The notes: generated by a model not told the origin, from the sequence alone. A DNA stretch of 64,000 nucleotides from Colius striatus (GCF_028858725.1 NC_084759.1:90826889-90890888), one strand, 5' to 3'. Counted from the first letter of the stretch, positions 25,681 to 40,100 are shown. Numbers and translations are program-made.

Positions 25681-28600
25681 TATTTCTTTGTTTCTAATTG
25701 TCCGAACAAACTGTGTCATCCCTCATCAGTTCCACAGAAGGACAACAGTCCAATATGTAGGACAGGAAACAGCAATTATAAAGAAACACTCCACATTTTA
25801 TAAGGAATATTACACAACTGATGTGGTTTTATACTATGAACTTCCATTGGTATGGGTGTACTCACTTAAATGCGACAGTGAGAAAGATGCTTTTTCCCTA
25901 AATATTAAAATGGCATTTAATTCACCCTGGCATGTAGCTTTTGCTATTTTGTAATCACATATTACAAGTACATAAAAATGCTGTTCTGTAATATTTAGGC
26001 TTGTAACTGCAAGTAACAGAATTCTCAGATTCTCAAACTTCTGTTAACTTTCTTCACATTGTATGTATTAAATATGCTTATTAAGTATAGCACATTATTT
26101 AAAGCATGCACAGATATGTTTGTAGGGTCAGGACCTTACTTGTTTTCTGAGAACAGTCTGTGATATATAAGAGCATTCCACACAATTGGGCCAAATATTT
26201 GCAAATGCTAAGCTATGAAATTCCCATCTCACTAGATGAGAAAAGCACTTTCCATACTCTGTTCTCTGAAACACACTTTCAGTTGCAGTTTAGTGATAGC
26301 AGGATTGTGTAGATGTGTTTGGTGGACAAAAGTCTATCTTACGGTTAGGAGGAAAGATGAACTAGACTGACATCCTTTAGCAATTTCCAAGTTCTAAATA
26401 TTACAACTGTGTGCATAATATACCATCCATATACATTTAACCTGTTCAGAGGAAGGAGACTTCTCATGGTTCTTGATTGTGTACTTTGCAACTCATCCAT
26501 AATTAAGCTTTCAAACGAAACATTTACATAGAAATGAAGGGATGGGCATCCACACAGGTGTCAGTAATCTGTACTCATAACTTACTGAATAAAGACTGTA
26601 ATTGCAGTGATGAGACTGGAGTAATCTAAACAAAGCAGGGTTTTCCCCAGATTAGCATAAAAATCAGGTGAGTTAGTAAGTCCTGATCTCTTAACAAAGG
26701 GAGGCCTCTGCAGCAAACCAGTTTCTTCTTTCCTCACTCTAGGGAAAAAAGTATGTACTAAGATGTGTCAACGACTTCGATGTCCTCTGGCTGTTTGGAG
26801 AGCATTCCAAAAAGCAACCTCTGTGCAACCTCTTTGCAGGCACAGCACATTCACATCTGCAGCTACAACTTTACGTGGTATAGGAGGAGCCTGGGAAAAA
26901 AATACTTGACTGATTTTATGATGGATATGGCTTTTAAGATATTTAAGATGAAATTAATCACAGAATCACAAAATCTCTCTCAGTCTAAATATACGTCAGG
27001 TTTTGCTTGAACTGGATGTGTGTAACTCTGCTGGGAACACTCCCTCTGGAGAAATTAAGAGCTTGTGTCCCACAGCAGGGCTTGGACTCAGACTGAGAGC
27101 TGGCACTGCAGTGCAGTACTACTGCAAGGAGTTTCTGCGAGGGGATCAAGATGCCATCCTACTGATGAACTGTTATTGCTCTATGTTTTTCCATCCTCTC
27201 TGTTTAGTAGGAAAAAAAATGACGTACTTAAAGCCTCCTTCAAAAAAGGAAAAAATATAGATGTCTTATTTGACTTTTCTCAGTAGATCAAATTTGAATT
27301 TCTAGAGCTGAATCACTGGCTGCATACTGCTTGCTCCATCTATTTATATGGTTGAGTCACTGCATCACCGATATCTTAACATGTTACTTGGAAAGAATTT
27401 TGGGCAATCTGGAGGATAAAACCCCAAAGCTCCATAAGATAATGTTCCCTTCTGTACGTTCTGCAGTACCATGCTCTACATTGCTCCCTTTCTGCTATCA
27501 GAGATGTTAATTTGAACAAACTGCTATTTTAGGAAAAAGAGCTTATCATAAAAGTAGAGCTTCCACTTAAAAGCTGGAGATTGAGCTATGATGTGGAAAT
27601 CCACTGTCACCTCCCCATATGCAATGCCTTGCCCTGGGAATTGTGTGAGGACTCCTATGGCAGTGGAACAAACACCTTTCTCAACCCAGTGTCAACGTAT
27701 CCTTTTTCCACTTGAGAAACTATAAACAGATCATCTTCTGAAGGAAAACTGCCTGCTTTTAATAATGCCAAAAGTTGAGAGTATCTCATTGTTTGATTAC
27801 AAAGTTTCTTCAAAAATGTGTTACGCTTCAAAAGACATTTTCGTTTAATCTCATTGTGGTGGAGGGGGAAAGAAACAGGATAGAGCGGCAGAAAAGCAGA
27901 GTCAGAAGGACTTCTGACAGAGGTGGAATTGCTAAAAAACACCTTGATTTTTATTTTACAAAAAAACCCCAAACACTGAAAGAGATTATTTTGTATGAAT
28001 CTCTCCATGGAGGACTATGAATGCATTCACCTTGTTCTGGGAGTTGAGAAGCAGAAAGTGACACCAACTGAAATAAAAGAAAACCAGAGAGACTAGTTTT
28101 ACCTTCCAGACCAAAGGCTAGATCCAACTCTCACAGAAGTTGGTGGAACAATTCCCACTGGCTTGAGTGGGATTTGGATTCGGCAAAGTGAACTGCAGAA
28201 AAAATAACCAGGAAGCACTAATGAGGGGTTCCCAAACACTGGTCTACAGAGCACTTTCTTCAGTCTATAGAGACCAGTCTTTCTTCTCTGTTACTCATTT
28301 ACTTCCAGCTGTTTTTAAGGATTTCTATATTTTGGAGCCTAGAAGATCTGAGAAGCTGGATAACAGGGAATGAGAATGGCTGGCTAGCCAGCCTGCTCCC
28401 TATGCTGTTTTGCAAATGGAAGAGGAAAAAATCCAATAGCTGAGCCAATAGAGAAAAAAAAAAAGAGGGACTATCTGAAGGAGTAGAAAGTGATTAAACT
28501 GAGAGGATTACATAGCCTTTAGTGAGGATTAGGTGCTAATGCAACTAGGTCTAGGCAGGCACCTGAGCTTTTAGCACAAAGGAAATGCAAAGCTGAGCTC

Positions 28601-31600
28601 CACCCAGATGTCTGCATAGAGCTAAAATCAAATAGGAAATGCCAAGGACAGAAGCATTCCACAAACATTCCCCCTCTCCTCTCAGCCAAGTTGGGATTTG
28701 TGAAAACTACCACACACACCCGCCCCTGGGCTGAAAGTAGACAAGCCCTTCTCTGATGGTCCACATTGCAATACTTACACTATATCCTCCAGGCCCACAT
28801 CCACAATGTCATTCCAGACACACATACTCCCAGCACTATCTGAAGCCCTTCCTCTTTGGAGAAGCCAGGCATATGGACCAGGCTCTGAATTAGATGGTGG
28901 TTGATGTTTGGGGCAGCATTCCCATTGCCACATTCAGACTTTTTCTCAACATGAAGGATTGTTATCATCTGAGTACAATGGTAACGTGCACACAAGACAA
29001 CCTGGATGGACCTAGCTGTCACTCAGTTCTTCACTTTCTTACACATCTACATATGGGTCAAAGTACCTTGAGTCTATAAGTGGCCAGAGTGTAAGAAATA
29101 CGAGAGCAACTGGGTCAGCCTTCCTCTGGTGTATTTGGTGAGCTCCGGGGTTGACTGTTTAGCACTTTTCTGAATCAGAAGTTGGAATCAGACCACCATG
29201 TTCAATAGCCACTGGCAGACCTCTTATTTCCTTTTCTGAACCCATTTACAGATTGCAATTCTATATCTTTTTGCCAGTCTTGGGTCTCTCCTGGGGTTAG
29301 ACTACCTAAGTCAGTCTTTCCTCACAGGAAAGAGGAGACATGGGAGACTTTCTGAACATTTCTTCTAAGATTTATTGATGAGAAAATGTTCTAGGAAAGA
29401 AGGATATGTCAATGGCTTGCAGAGCAATAAGGTGCAGAGATCCCTATACTGGCTCTGCATGAAATAGCTTTGCATCTGGAAGCAACAGAAGCCATACCAA
29501 CCTCATGCTGTGCCCAGGTTAGTTGGTGGGCTGAGAGGCAAGGCAAATTAGCTTGAGACTGAATGCTACACTAGCGAGGCAATACTGCTTCTGGGATCTA
29601 AGCTTGTATCCCTGCCAAGATCTGCTCCTCCCTCTGAGAAAGACTGGCTCATTCAGGCCTGAGTTGGGGATCTGCAGCACAGAGATGCATTGTGCCACAT
29701 TGGCACATCCTGAAAGTCATGCTCCCAAAACTTTGCAATGCCTGAGGACCCACCACCCCCACACACCATCTAACCTGGAAGCTGTAGGGCAGTGACTTTT
29801 CAGCTCTTTCCAGTTTGCAATAATCTATTTCCCAGAGTAGGTGCGTATTCCCAGAAAGAGACTTCAGTCTCCTCCCAGAGAAGGGGTGCATGAAATCCCA
29901 CAGATTTGCAGATCACATGCCTCATACTATTGCCATAGGACCTCCTGGGATAGGAGCTGCAGCCATCCATTACTGAGATTCTTCTGCTCTGCATATTTAT
30001 TGACCAGTGCAGATGACAATGGAACCATGTTCTATAGGATTATTTAAGCACATCTGAGCCAGAATGAGACTATAAATCAAATTTGCCTTGCACCATGCCC
30101 TGATTGCTCTCATGACCCATGTCCAAGCCAAGTCACATCCTGCAGCCAGGATGCTTCCCATCATGCTCTTATTAAGTTGTTGAAGTGCAGTCCCTGAGGC
30201 AGGATGAGTTGCTTAGTGTGCCTAACAGCCCACTGCTGTCACACACTGCTTCCCACTGATGGCACCTGGTAAAGTTTCCCAGCAGAACTTGGTCTGCTGA
30301 CCAAGACTCGTCCAGACTAAACGAGTAACATTGGTCTAATGAGCAGCACACTTATAGTCAGGGGGGAGACTGAGGTCCCAGCTCACAGACCAAGCTAACA
30401 GCCAACACAGTCATGCTGGCTGGCTTTTTTCTTTTATCCAAGGAATTTTGAGCCCCAGAGAAGAGAGCTATTAGCATCCCATTCCCTTTTAGTCATATAA
30501 CACATAAGTCACATCAGTAAAGGCTGGAATTTTTGCGTTTTAAATCTAATAAGAGAAGCACAGGTAAATTGCTTCTCTTTTATAATAATCTTTATATTAT
30601 GGTAGCTTTAATTTCATAATTACGGCACTGAACAGGGTCAGAAAGAACTCTCTGGAATCAGCAGGGGCCTTTCAAAAAGTGCCAGAAACAATACTGCTTC
30701 TGGCTTTGTAACTGTTCATAGAAAGCAAGAGTCACTATTGCCATCAGTTTAATAACTAACCCCTACACTGCATGAGAGTTTAAAGCATCAGAAAAGGCAG
30801 CAATGAAATCCGCTCTTCATTGAGAGGTGACTCTTGCTATGCTCCTTCACTATTTCAGAGATTTACAGTTCAGCTGTCTCTAGCGTTTGCTTCCCTCAGG
30901 CCTACTTCTGAGTATTACCACCAAACCCTGTAAAAATTGTGCTTTTGTTTTGCACTTGCCTTCTCCAACTCTCTTTTAAAATTGATCATGCTTCTGCTTT
31001 CCCAGTCACACCAGAATCAAAAAGCTGTGTCAAACCCAGCACATTCACCTCAGAATGACATCCCACATATAAAACGGGTGCCTATTTCAGTCTTCATTAT
31101 TTGCTTTACTTCAATCGGACCTAGAGAAACAATCACAAAACATGCAGGGCATTTTTTTTTTCTTCCTCAGTGCAATTTCAGAGTACTGTATGCATCCATA
31201 GGATGATGTCAGTCTTTTGACTGCTAGGCAAGCATATTCCCTGACTGCATACTCTCCAGAGGTAGAAAGTAGCTGTGCTCCCATGATGCACAGTTTTTGT
31301 GACAGTTTGCTTTTGCACAGTGAGATTCAATTCTATCTGCTTGTAGGGACCATAACTTGCTTTTCATTTTTAAAACTCAGGAGCAAAGTTCTACATTACC
31401 AAAGGTTTGGTGTTTTGCAGGTTTTTTTCCCCAATTAGTATAACATAAGCTACATGTAGCAATGATCTCCAGTGACTATAAATTTCCAGCTGCTCCTTTA
31501 GCGGACCACGTAACGGTGGGATGCTACTGATACACTTAAACATGAAAGAAACAAAAGCTTTCAGAACCCCCATTTTCCTCTCATACCTAGACCCAGCTTG

Positions 31601-32020
31601 CCCTTTTTCTCATACTCCAGTTTTGTATCACCACCTCTACTGCTGACAATACTTTTTTCAGTGGGAATATCACAGCCGCAGCCACTGCCAGAATCTCTTG
31701 GCAAACAAGCTGCTCTCTGAGTCAGAGCCTAATGCCATTACAAAGTCTGCAACAGCTGCAGCAGTCATACATCTGCAAGTCATTTGAACGTTTTATGATG
31801 AATAAAAACTATCCATTACATAGACCTATACATTATATATTAGCCCTAATACTTATTCAGTTACACTAACAATAACCTTTTCCCTCTGCATGCTGTAAAC
31901 TTCTTTGGCTACAGCATGTGTTAACAGAGATACTTAGAGCTCAGGTCCATGGTGGAACAGTCCCTGTGTACATATTACCTAACTTATTCTACCTATTTAA
32001 ACATAAAATGGAATGATGGA
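25681..32020. other. Intergenic sequence without recognised genes
   Basis: Unique-looking, moderately AT-rich sequence between PKNOX1 and NDUFV3. I see only short open frames without splice or composition support, no RNA gene and no intact mobile element. Confidence 0.5.
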
Positions 32021-32021
32021 A

Positions 32022-32125
32022 AGAAAGACAGGCAGAAATAAAGAAGGAAAGACGGGAGGAAAGAAAGAAAAACAGAAAGACAGAAAAACAAGAAGATAGG
32101 AAGAAGGAAAGACAGAAAGAAAGTC

Positions 32126-32177
<52 letters not shown>

Positions 32178-32180
32178 AAA
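32022..32180. repeat. GAAA/AAAG microsatellite
   Basis: A purine-only stretch: an imperfect region (mixes of GAAA, GGAA, GACA units) leads into an uninterrupted run of about a dozen AAAG units at about 32130-32178. It is likely to vary in length between individuals. Confidence 0.95.
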
Positions 32181-35100
32181 AGAAAATGTAAAGCTATAAA
32201 AATTCATACCATGCATAAGGAAACCACTTTTATATATTTGCGTAAGACTGCGTACACTGAGGACACAAAACAATGAGAAATGCAGAGGAAGAACGAAAAC
32301 AGAGTCAAAACGTATAGTTAAGAGATTTGATTATGATATGCCCAGATCTCAAACCCATCCAGATGTCCCCAGCCAGCAACCTGATCCTCAACACTCTAGC
32401 CAAGGTTTGAAATGTAAAAAGTCAGAATACTGAAGTTGGGGTAGCAGGGCTGATGGAAAAAGAAACAGGAGCTGTGAGTAGTTAAAACTTTTACATTAAT
32501 AATGATAATAAAGAAATATACATGTGGTTTCATGAAGGAAATATGTACACAGCCGCAAATTATGAAGTCAGCCCTTCAGGACATTACATTCCTCATCCAA
32601 GTTGCTGAGCCCGCTCAACATAAATAGGTATAAAATACACTCACCAGCTTAGTGACTTCAAGGATAGAATCCCATATGTGATCCCCTAACCAGTAAGTCT
32701 TCTACACATGTATACTTTTACAACAGTAAATGTGAACTGGGCAAGACATACCACCGTAAGAGTTTTAAAGAGGCAAGGCAAAAGTCTGGCATGACAGACG
32801 TCTGTCATAACTTTTCCATGAGATTCATCCAGAGACAGAATTTCACCAGCAACCCATGTGAATACAAATACTATTTCACGTTCATTACCTGTCATTTGCA
32901 AACTGCTTTGGGATTCTTAGAAGCAGTGCTTCCTGTGCTCTTTTGCTCTGAATTTCATGTATCAGTTTAGCGCCCTTCATAACATCAGTATCACTTTGGA
33001 AGTACAGTCAATTAACCTGCACTTTCACACTAAATTAAATCTGTGCATTACTAAGCTACAAAATAGCATAGGTTTAAAATAAGAAGCAACTATCAGAATA
33101 GTCTTATACTTAGAAAAGTGGCTTATAGGAATAGTTTTCTTGACTTGATCTGCTTCCTCTTCGCAGTGAGAGGCCAAGAAGTTTATTTTACTGGCGATCC
33201 ATCTTTATTGCTTGCACTGGCTTTAATATTTCCATACAAACAACCCACATATTAAAAATGGAAAAAAGAAAATCCTAATAAGGTTACAAACACTTAATCT
33301 AAACGGGATTCAGAGGCTGTCCAGCAGGTATCTTTTTTTTTTCAGGGGTCAGAAAAACGTTTCATTCAGGGCTGAAAAGCCACCTTGCCACTGACGAATG
33401 GGACGCTTTACTCAACACGGCCGAATCCCCGTGGTCAGTTTGTGAGGGATCTACCTCCTGCTTAGAAACAAACAAGAAGAAAGGGAAAATCCTGGCCTTT
33501 CCAAGTGCAAAGATAACTTACCAAGCGTGACGTGATGCAATGATGTCTTTCTAAGTCAGCAGCCAGCCAGCTGTCTCTTTGCTGCTGCTCCTACTTTTCC
33601 CATGCTCCGGCAGAGCGGAGCTGAGCAGTCAGGCCAGTTGCACAGCCGCTGTCGAGTCAAAGGGCAAGGAGCAAAGCTTAGAATAAACACCTTGTTTTCA
33701 CTCGATTGCTTGAAGTGCTGCCAAATCTCTTAACGATAGCACACATAAATCAGCGAGTATCATGAAGCCCGAGGCCTGAGCAGCTGGAAGCTTGTAGTTG
33801 TTACCTGAAATCTTAACATCCAAAAAAATAGCTTCCCCATTCCTTGAGGCTATGTGGAAAATCTCAAAAAACACAATCATAAAAGTATGACTAACATCAA
33901 GGAAAAGAACTCCCAATTATTTCTTTTTCTCTAGTTCTCTTTTTTTATAGTCATCTCAAATTTGCAGGAGTGGAGGGGGGTAACGGAGTGTCTTTCTCGA
34001 GATTTTTCAAACATGCTGGTTTCCCAAGACTGCGCAGAAGAAAGCAGTCATTGATTCTAGAGGTAAATCCTAAAGTTATTCAGAAGGGAGGAAGACTATG
34101 AAGATAAGCAGCTCAAGGCCCAGCAACAAACAGCTGTACAGCAGGAGGTAAGCAGCCGGAGGAAGGGTAGACCAGTCGATTTTTCTCTGCCCAACAGTGA
34201 CCTTCAGGAGGCAGGAGTAGGGTAGAATACTGATGTTCCTCCTCTGGACAAACAGCTTTGAAACTGTTCTTCAGCAAGAAGGACTTGAGAGAAAAAGCTC
34301 CTTCTCCATATCCAGCCACCAAGAGAAAATGAGTTTAAAAACACTGAATCCTTATGGCTAATGGGAGGGTGATATAAAAGATGGAGTCCATTGACTGGTG
34401 TCCAGAGACAACAACCTGGTATGAATTCCAGCACCATTCCACTTCCCAGCAGCTGGATTTCTCACCAGGGTGGATTGCTGGTTTTGGACACCTCCCCATT
34501 TTTTCCCCGTCTGTTAACAGTCTTCCACTAGTAAGTATTTGGAACCGTTGTAAAGCTTTTTTTGTATCTAAACGGTCTCGCCATTGCCTGAATGCAATTT
34601 CAGAATTGCTGGTATTTCTGTGCAGACTATCTGAAGTGTATTTTTGTTGTGCTGTTAATAAGCATCGCATCTCCTGGGAGAACCTCAGCTAGCTCAGAGT
34701 TTCTAAAAGATGTATATGCTTGACATGGAAAATGTATGAAAAAAGAGCTTTCCCAGGTTTTACTACTTTTTATTCTGAGTTGCTGACTAAATAGACATGA
34801 TGCAGGGACCACTAACTCCTCATCTATAAAGTGAGGATGAGAATACAAGAAATTATGTGACTTGCCAACAGTTACGCAGGCAGCCAGGGGTCTCACAAAT
34901 GATCCAGAGCCAGCCCAGTACCTGTGTCATAAGGATCATCCTTATTCTGTTACTACATTATCCTTCTGTTTTCCATATCCTGAATTTCATTTACATTTCT
35001 CCCAGTTCTCAAACAATACAATATACCTCATTTTTAGGAGGACACTCCAGGAGAATTTGGGAAACATCAGTACAGTTTAGAGCAGCCTAGTCTGGCATGA

Positions 35101-36599
35101 TTTAAAATTAAATTAAGCAGAGGAGATGCTTTTTGGAAAAGGAGTGAATGAAAATGACAAATGAAAGCATGAAGAGGTGGTTCTTTCAAGTCTCCTTCCA
35201 AGAGTCCAGGGAAAAATAACTATTGCCTCCTTCTTTGATATGAGACATTATCATTTTTCTAGTACAAGGCGTGTTGTGGGCTACATGTTCTCTCTCTGGT
35301 GTTAGGTGTTGTCACAGATTTTAGAAAGCAAGTGTATCTCCACTGTGCAAACAGCCAAATGGAACAGCAAGAGCACCTCTTGGAGAGAGGTAAGGCAGAA
35401 ACAGAAAACATATAAAAAACTCAACCGACAAAAAAAGAAAGCATAAATAACCCTAATTAGCTCATTTTTTAAACTTTACTGGACATTAACTGCTTTAGGA
35501 ACTATCTATCCAGACTTGATAAAGCAGTCAGATTTGGAAAAGGGTACTGCCATTTGAACCACATGTCAGACTGGAGAAACCAAGATGACTACTGCTAAGA
35601 ATTTTGCATATTAATTTTAACTTAGAGACATGGGATGCATTCTGTATTAGAAAGTAACATGCATGTAGGCTGCACTCCATGATACTAGAGATTTACAGAA
35701 CCATGTTCCCATTAATCTCTTTTGCAGTTAAAAATTTGTTGAGAGCACGGGTGAGACAAAAATGTATGTTGAGAGCTGACCCACCGACTCCATACACTGA
35801 CCCAAAGTTTATGGGATACTTTATATATCCCCAACTATGAATTAACTTTTCTATTCCAAAGCTGCCACATATCCTAAGATTTTCAGAAGTGGGTATGAAC
35901 TTTCACATGTAATTGAATGTGAGTAGGAAAAGAATAAGGAATAGGAGCTCAAAAATATGTGCAGTTTGTATTGTGATTGATATCCTCCTGAGATGAATGC
36001 TAAGGGTAATGTGTAAACACCAAAACCACAGGCTCATGGAAAAGATACAGAAATATTTATAATTCCAAGAAATGGAGGGAGTAAAGATGATCTGGAAAAG
36101 TATCAGGATATTTTGTTTAGAGTTCTAAGAGTTTAATTAAAATAATTCAGACTTCAGATGAGTTTCTCTCAGAGGGTAAAATTAAAACAAAGAACAAACA
36201 AAGCCACCACAAGAACACCATGTTTGTAAAGTCAATCAAACTGTCAAAGAACTTGTACTAAAGTGCCTGTATTACCCTTATTGTGTTAGCTCCTTTTGTC
36301 TAACTCTGTGTAACAACAACAGCATAGAATGCAGAATAGCAAAGGAGGCTTGTAAATCATAGGCAGAGAGCAAATACTTGGGCCAAGAATGATATCAAGA
36401 TTTTTTCTATTTGTTTTTACAGCAGGACACAGTGGTGACCTGAACCTGCCCTGCACTATTGTCACTGTATAGCATCTTGAAGAACAGGACTCTCCCAAAT
36501 CTCTTCACAATCACCACGGACAATTCCACACTAACAGTCAGGAAAAATAACATAAGCTCCCTTCTAGCATGTTATGCCTTGAAGCATAAGCTATAGGGA
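32181..36599. other. Intergenic sequence; candidate regulatory patch near 33.5 kb
   Basis: No protein gene is seen. The interval 33390-33660 has noticeably more CpG than its surroundings, a consensus minus-strand donor and a TGATGCAAT motif (listed separately). Confidence 0.45.
33520..33660 (-). promoter_or_regulatory. Candidate minus-strand first exon/promoter with ATF4-CEBP motif
   Basis: The minus strand reads CGCTTG/GTAAGT, a full-consensus 5' splice site at 33522/33521, preceded by a GC-richer segment (33590-33660). TGATGCAAT at 33533-33541 matches the CEBP-ATF response element core, and TGACGT overlaps just before it. The next gene downstream on this strand is PKNOX1, 11 kb away. It could be a non-coding RNA start or a distal PKNOX1 promoter, but chance is also possible. 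Confidence 0.25.
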
Positions 36600-36860
36600 T
36601 GTCATGGTTTAACCCTAGCCAGCAGCTCAGGATGTCTCAGCCACTTGCTCCTCCCCCCTGTCCCCAGTGGGATGAGGAAGAGAAATGGGAAAAAAGAGGA
36701 AAACTCATTGGTTGAGATAAGAACAGTTTAATAACTAAAAAGAAATAAAATAGAATTTAACAACAACAATATAGAATAATAACAACAACAAAAAATAATA
36801 GCAATAAAAGGAAATATAACAAAGAGAAATAAAGCCCAAGGAAGGGAGGCCTTATTAATG
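36600..36860 (-). mobile_element. Truncated ERV LTR (3' portion, antisense in the window)
   Basis: The plus strand begins TGTCATGGTTTAACCCTAGC and continues with CCCCAGTGGGATGAGG, AAAACTCATTGGTTGAGATA and an A/ACAACA-rich stretch. This is the reverse complement of the end of a long terminal repeat, and it corresponds to the end of the forward copy near 51.3-51.5 kb (…TCTCAACCCATGAGACT… GGGTCAAACTACCACAACA). Only the last 250 bp or so are recognisable and no internal retroviral genes are attached. Confidence 0.75.
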
Positions 36861-36963
36861 AGGGTAAAGTGAAGATACAGACAGCTTGTCAGAGATGTGT
36901 AGCAAGGATCAGCATCAGGAAACCAAAAATTCCAATTAGGTAACAGGTAAAGGTTTCGCTTGC

Positions 36964-36989
36964 TGGGTTGTTTGTTTGTTTGTTTGTCT
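36964..36989. repeat. TTTG short tandem repeat
   Basis: About five GTTT units at the junction between the LTR fragment and the following CR1 tail. Confidence 0.8.
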
Positions 36990-37029
36990 AAATTGTGAGG
37001 GTTTTCAAATGCTAGAGAAGGCAACCAGA

Positions 37030-37162
37030 GAGATTGTAGGATCGCCATCCCTGAAGATATTCAAAACTCAATTGGACAAGGTACAGAATAACCTGATCTA
37101 ATTGCACCCACTACAGAGCAGAGGACTGATCATCTCAAGACTTCCCTTCCGACCTCAGTTTG
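37030..37162 (+). repeat. CR1 3' fragment
   Basis: GGATCGCCATCCCTGAAGAT, ATTCAAAACTCAATTGGACA and the ending CTTCCCTTCCGACCTCAG resemble the CR1 3' untranslated region in sense orientation. The octamer tail is lost. Confidence 0.75.
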
Positions 37163-40100
37163 CACGTTTCCAATATTGTGATGCAACAGGATACTGTACA
37201 GAGCATGCTTTCTATTCTCACTCACTCACTGCAAAACAGCCCCCGCTTGGACCCACAGGAATTGTAACTGTTGAGAACAGACAAGAGTCTACTCTCACTA
37301 GTTTCTCTTACTCTTCCTCCCAGATGCCACAAGATCACAAAATCTCACTAAAGCACTTTGTGAGCTGTGGGATTCTAAGCAGCATACAGCTGAGAAGTCC
37401 TGCTCTTCTCTGGATCTTTAGCACACTTGGACAGTTCGTGTCCTCAGCTCATGTTCTCACTACAGTGAACATCTGAAAGAGGAACTGCATGTCACCCCAA
37501 GGTAGCCTTAAAACTTCTCAACAATTTTTCATTATGTTAGGAGCAGGCTCAACACAATTATACAAATACCTTAGATGATGGCATCTCTTTTGGTGGAGAA
37601 AAGATCAAGGGCAAGTTTTTATGGGTTATGAGTTTACAGGAAAACAGAGTGAGTTGCACTCAGTACATTTTGATGGTTAAAAGTTGGGGAAGTACTGTGG
37701 AAGATCTGTAAGTACGCCCAGTTAAATTTAAATTAAATCTTGAAGATAGCCTTATAATAAGATTGCAGTGATTATCATGATTGGATGCCAAAGAAAGCAA
37801 CAGGAGGATCAAAAGAAAATCTTGACCTTATAATAACTGAAGTGATAACCACGTGATAACCACAAACTTCGTTTGCATTACTACTTCTAGACTTTGAATT
37901 AGTATGTTTTCAACTGCTGTCCAGAACCTTCTGGGCTCCTAAGTTACTTCTGAAAGATCTAAGTGGAAGGAAAATATGAAAAGCAATTTTATTAGCAGTT
38001 TGCCACACTAAAAAATCCCAAAATTAAAATTAAGGGACCTAAACTTTGAAAAACCACTCTGACAACACTAGTTGCTTCACCTTTTTAACAAGAAGTTAAT
38101 GAATTCCACTTTTCAGATTTTCATGTACTCTGACAGTAACACACTACTTACACTGAAAACCCCACTTCTGAAGTTTATGCTGATTCTGAAGAGATGGTTC
38201 TTGGGAGGGCATTTCGGGGATTTGGTTTTGTTTTGTTTGTTTCATAAAAGCTGAGAATTTCTTTCATATTTGAGATTTTCCAGGAATTGTTTATGTCCTG
38301 CATTACACATTCTTTGAAACAAGGCCCCTGTGTGTATCTGACAAGTGCCTACCAGAGCAAGACAAGGTAACTAACATTACAGAATCTGAGCATATTGTAT
38401 CACATCCTGCTTGAAATTTAAATGCTAGTGTATGACTCAAACACAATAGCATTTGGTAGTAGCCAAGTGAAAAAAAAAAAATGAAGCTTTTTTCATTGAA
38501 GTCCAGGAAAACGTAACAGTGGGAAAAAGTCTTGGTGCCCTTCCTCACATTATCTGCCCTTCCTGGAGTAAACTGGTTCTTTAGGACACACACCATATGT
38601 ACCAGAGGAGTAATGAAATTATTTGACTTCCAGTTTGATTTTAGACACTGAGACAGGATCATACAGATAGCAAAAGCACTTCTTGCTGTAATTGTGAAAC
38701 AAGGGCAGCAGAATGTCTCACCCAAATACAGATTAGAATCTCCTTAGCCAGAGATGCAGCTAAGAAGAGAGTGTAGGAGTTGACTGGAAGCAAGACACTC
38801 TTCTATTTCAACCCACTCCTCTGTAGCTAAGTCAGTGTTTGTAACACTAACCCTCCTGAGAAATACAAAGGGTACTAAGAGAAGATGTCTGACTCCAAAT
38901 AGCTAACAGTCACAGATACTGTGGGCAGATTTAGTAAATACATAAGCATATTAATGGACTACATTGAACTTTTGCTGTTTAGATTCTATCTAACCAGTTG
39001 CAGCCTCCTCCTGTAACAACAAAACAAATACAAATGCAGCTCAGCCCCAACGCAGATCTCAGCTACAGGGTTCAGGTTACTACTGGAGTCAGAAATAACA
39101 AAATGCAGCAGCTTTACTGGGGCCCTCCAGCGTGCCCTTCATAAAGGAAGACCCTTTTCCTTATTTCTTCATTTTTTTAAGGTTAACAGCAACTTTCTTT
39201 CCCTTTTACAAGTACAGTGTACGCGGTACCACTCACTGGTGTCTCAAAATGAGTGCCTGCTCTTTTTTCCTAAGCATGTGGATTTATACATTTCCTTATT
39301 TTTAAATTTCATAGTTAAGAGTCAGTAATATGCTTTTTAGTTTTTACGGGACAATAAAAGTGCCTGCCAGAGGTTTCTGACTTCAAATTGTACACAGCAG
39401 ATTGATGTAGGCCTCTTGATCCTTCTTACCACATTTTTGCCAAGTTAGAGTATAAAATAGCTGTTCTACTAATTGCACCCAGGGATTTGTGTCCCATACC
39501 CAGATAGACTCCTAAAGCTGACCCTGTTTTTCCCTTGATCTTGCATATTCTGCTATTTGAAAGAATACAGACAGGTGATGGAAAATGCTGGAGCTGTTGC
39601 AAGTACCACTGCTCAAAGACCAATTAACTCCAACAAAACCACAAATGAACACGAAGCCAAAATGGAACTAAACCCACAACAGCTGGTGGCCATCAAGGCC
39701 GTTTTCCCAGAGGGCAGAAGACTGTTACTAATAGGATGGAAATATAAAATTTACTGGGACCAACTGTAACTGCTGATAATGCATATTGAGAAGTGCCTCA
39801 TTTCTCACATTTGCTGTAGAGCAAGAGTGAAGCTGGACAGCAATCTTCTAGGGGTCGGGGGTAAGAAAAAATAAGAAGTGGGGATTGAAACAGTCTCACT
39901 GAACAATTAGTACCAGGAGCTGATTTTATCATAATGCTATTTTGACCACATTTAAAAATAACACTCAAGTGATTCTACCTATAGAAATATGTTTTCTCTC
40001 AGTGTTTAATCAATGGAGTGTAGTTCATTAGGAACTGCCTGCTGAGATGTTCTTAAATTTTAGATTATTTCAATTACTGCAGAACCTGGATGCTAGAATC

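Noticed and set aside
38303-38725. 140-codon minus-strand frame upstream of PKNOX1
   Set aside because: No motif, unbalanced composition, and no acceptor/donor pair in matching phase.
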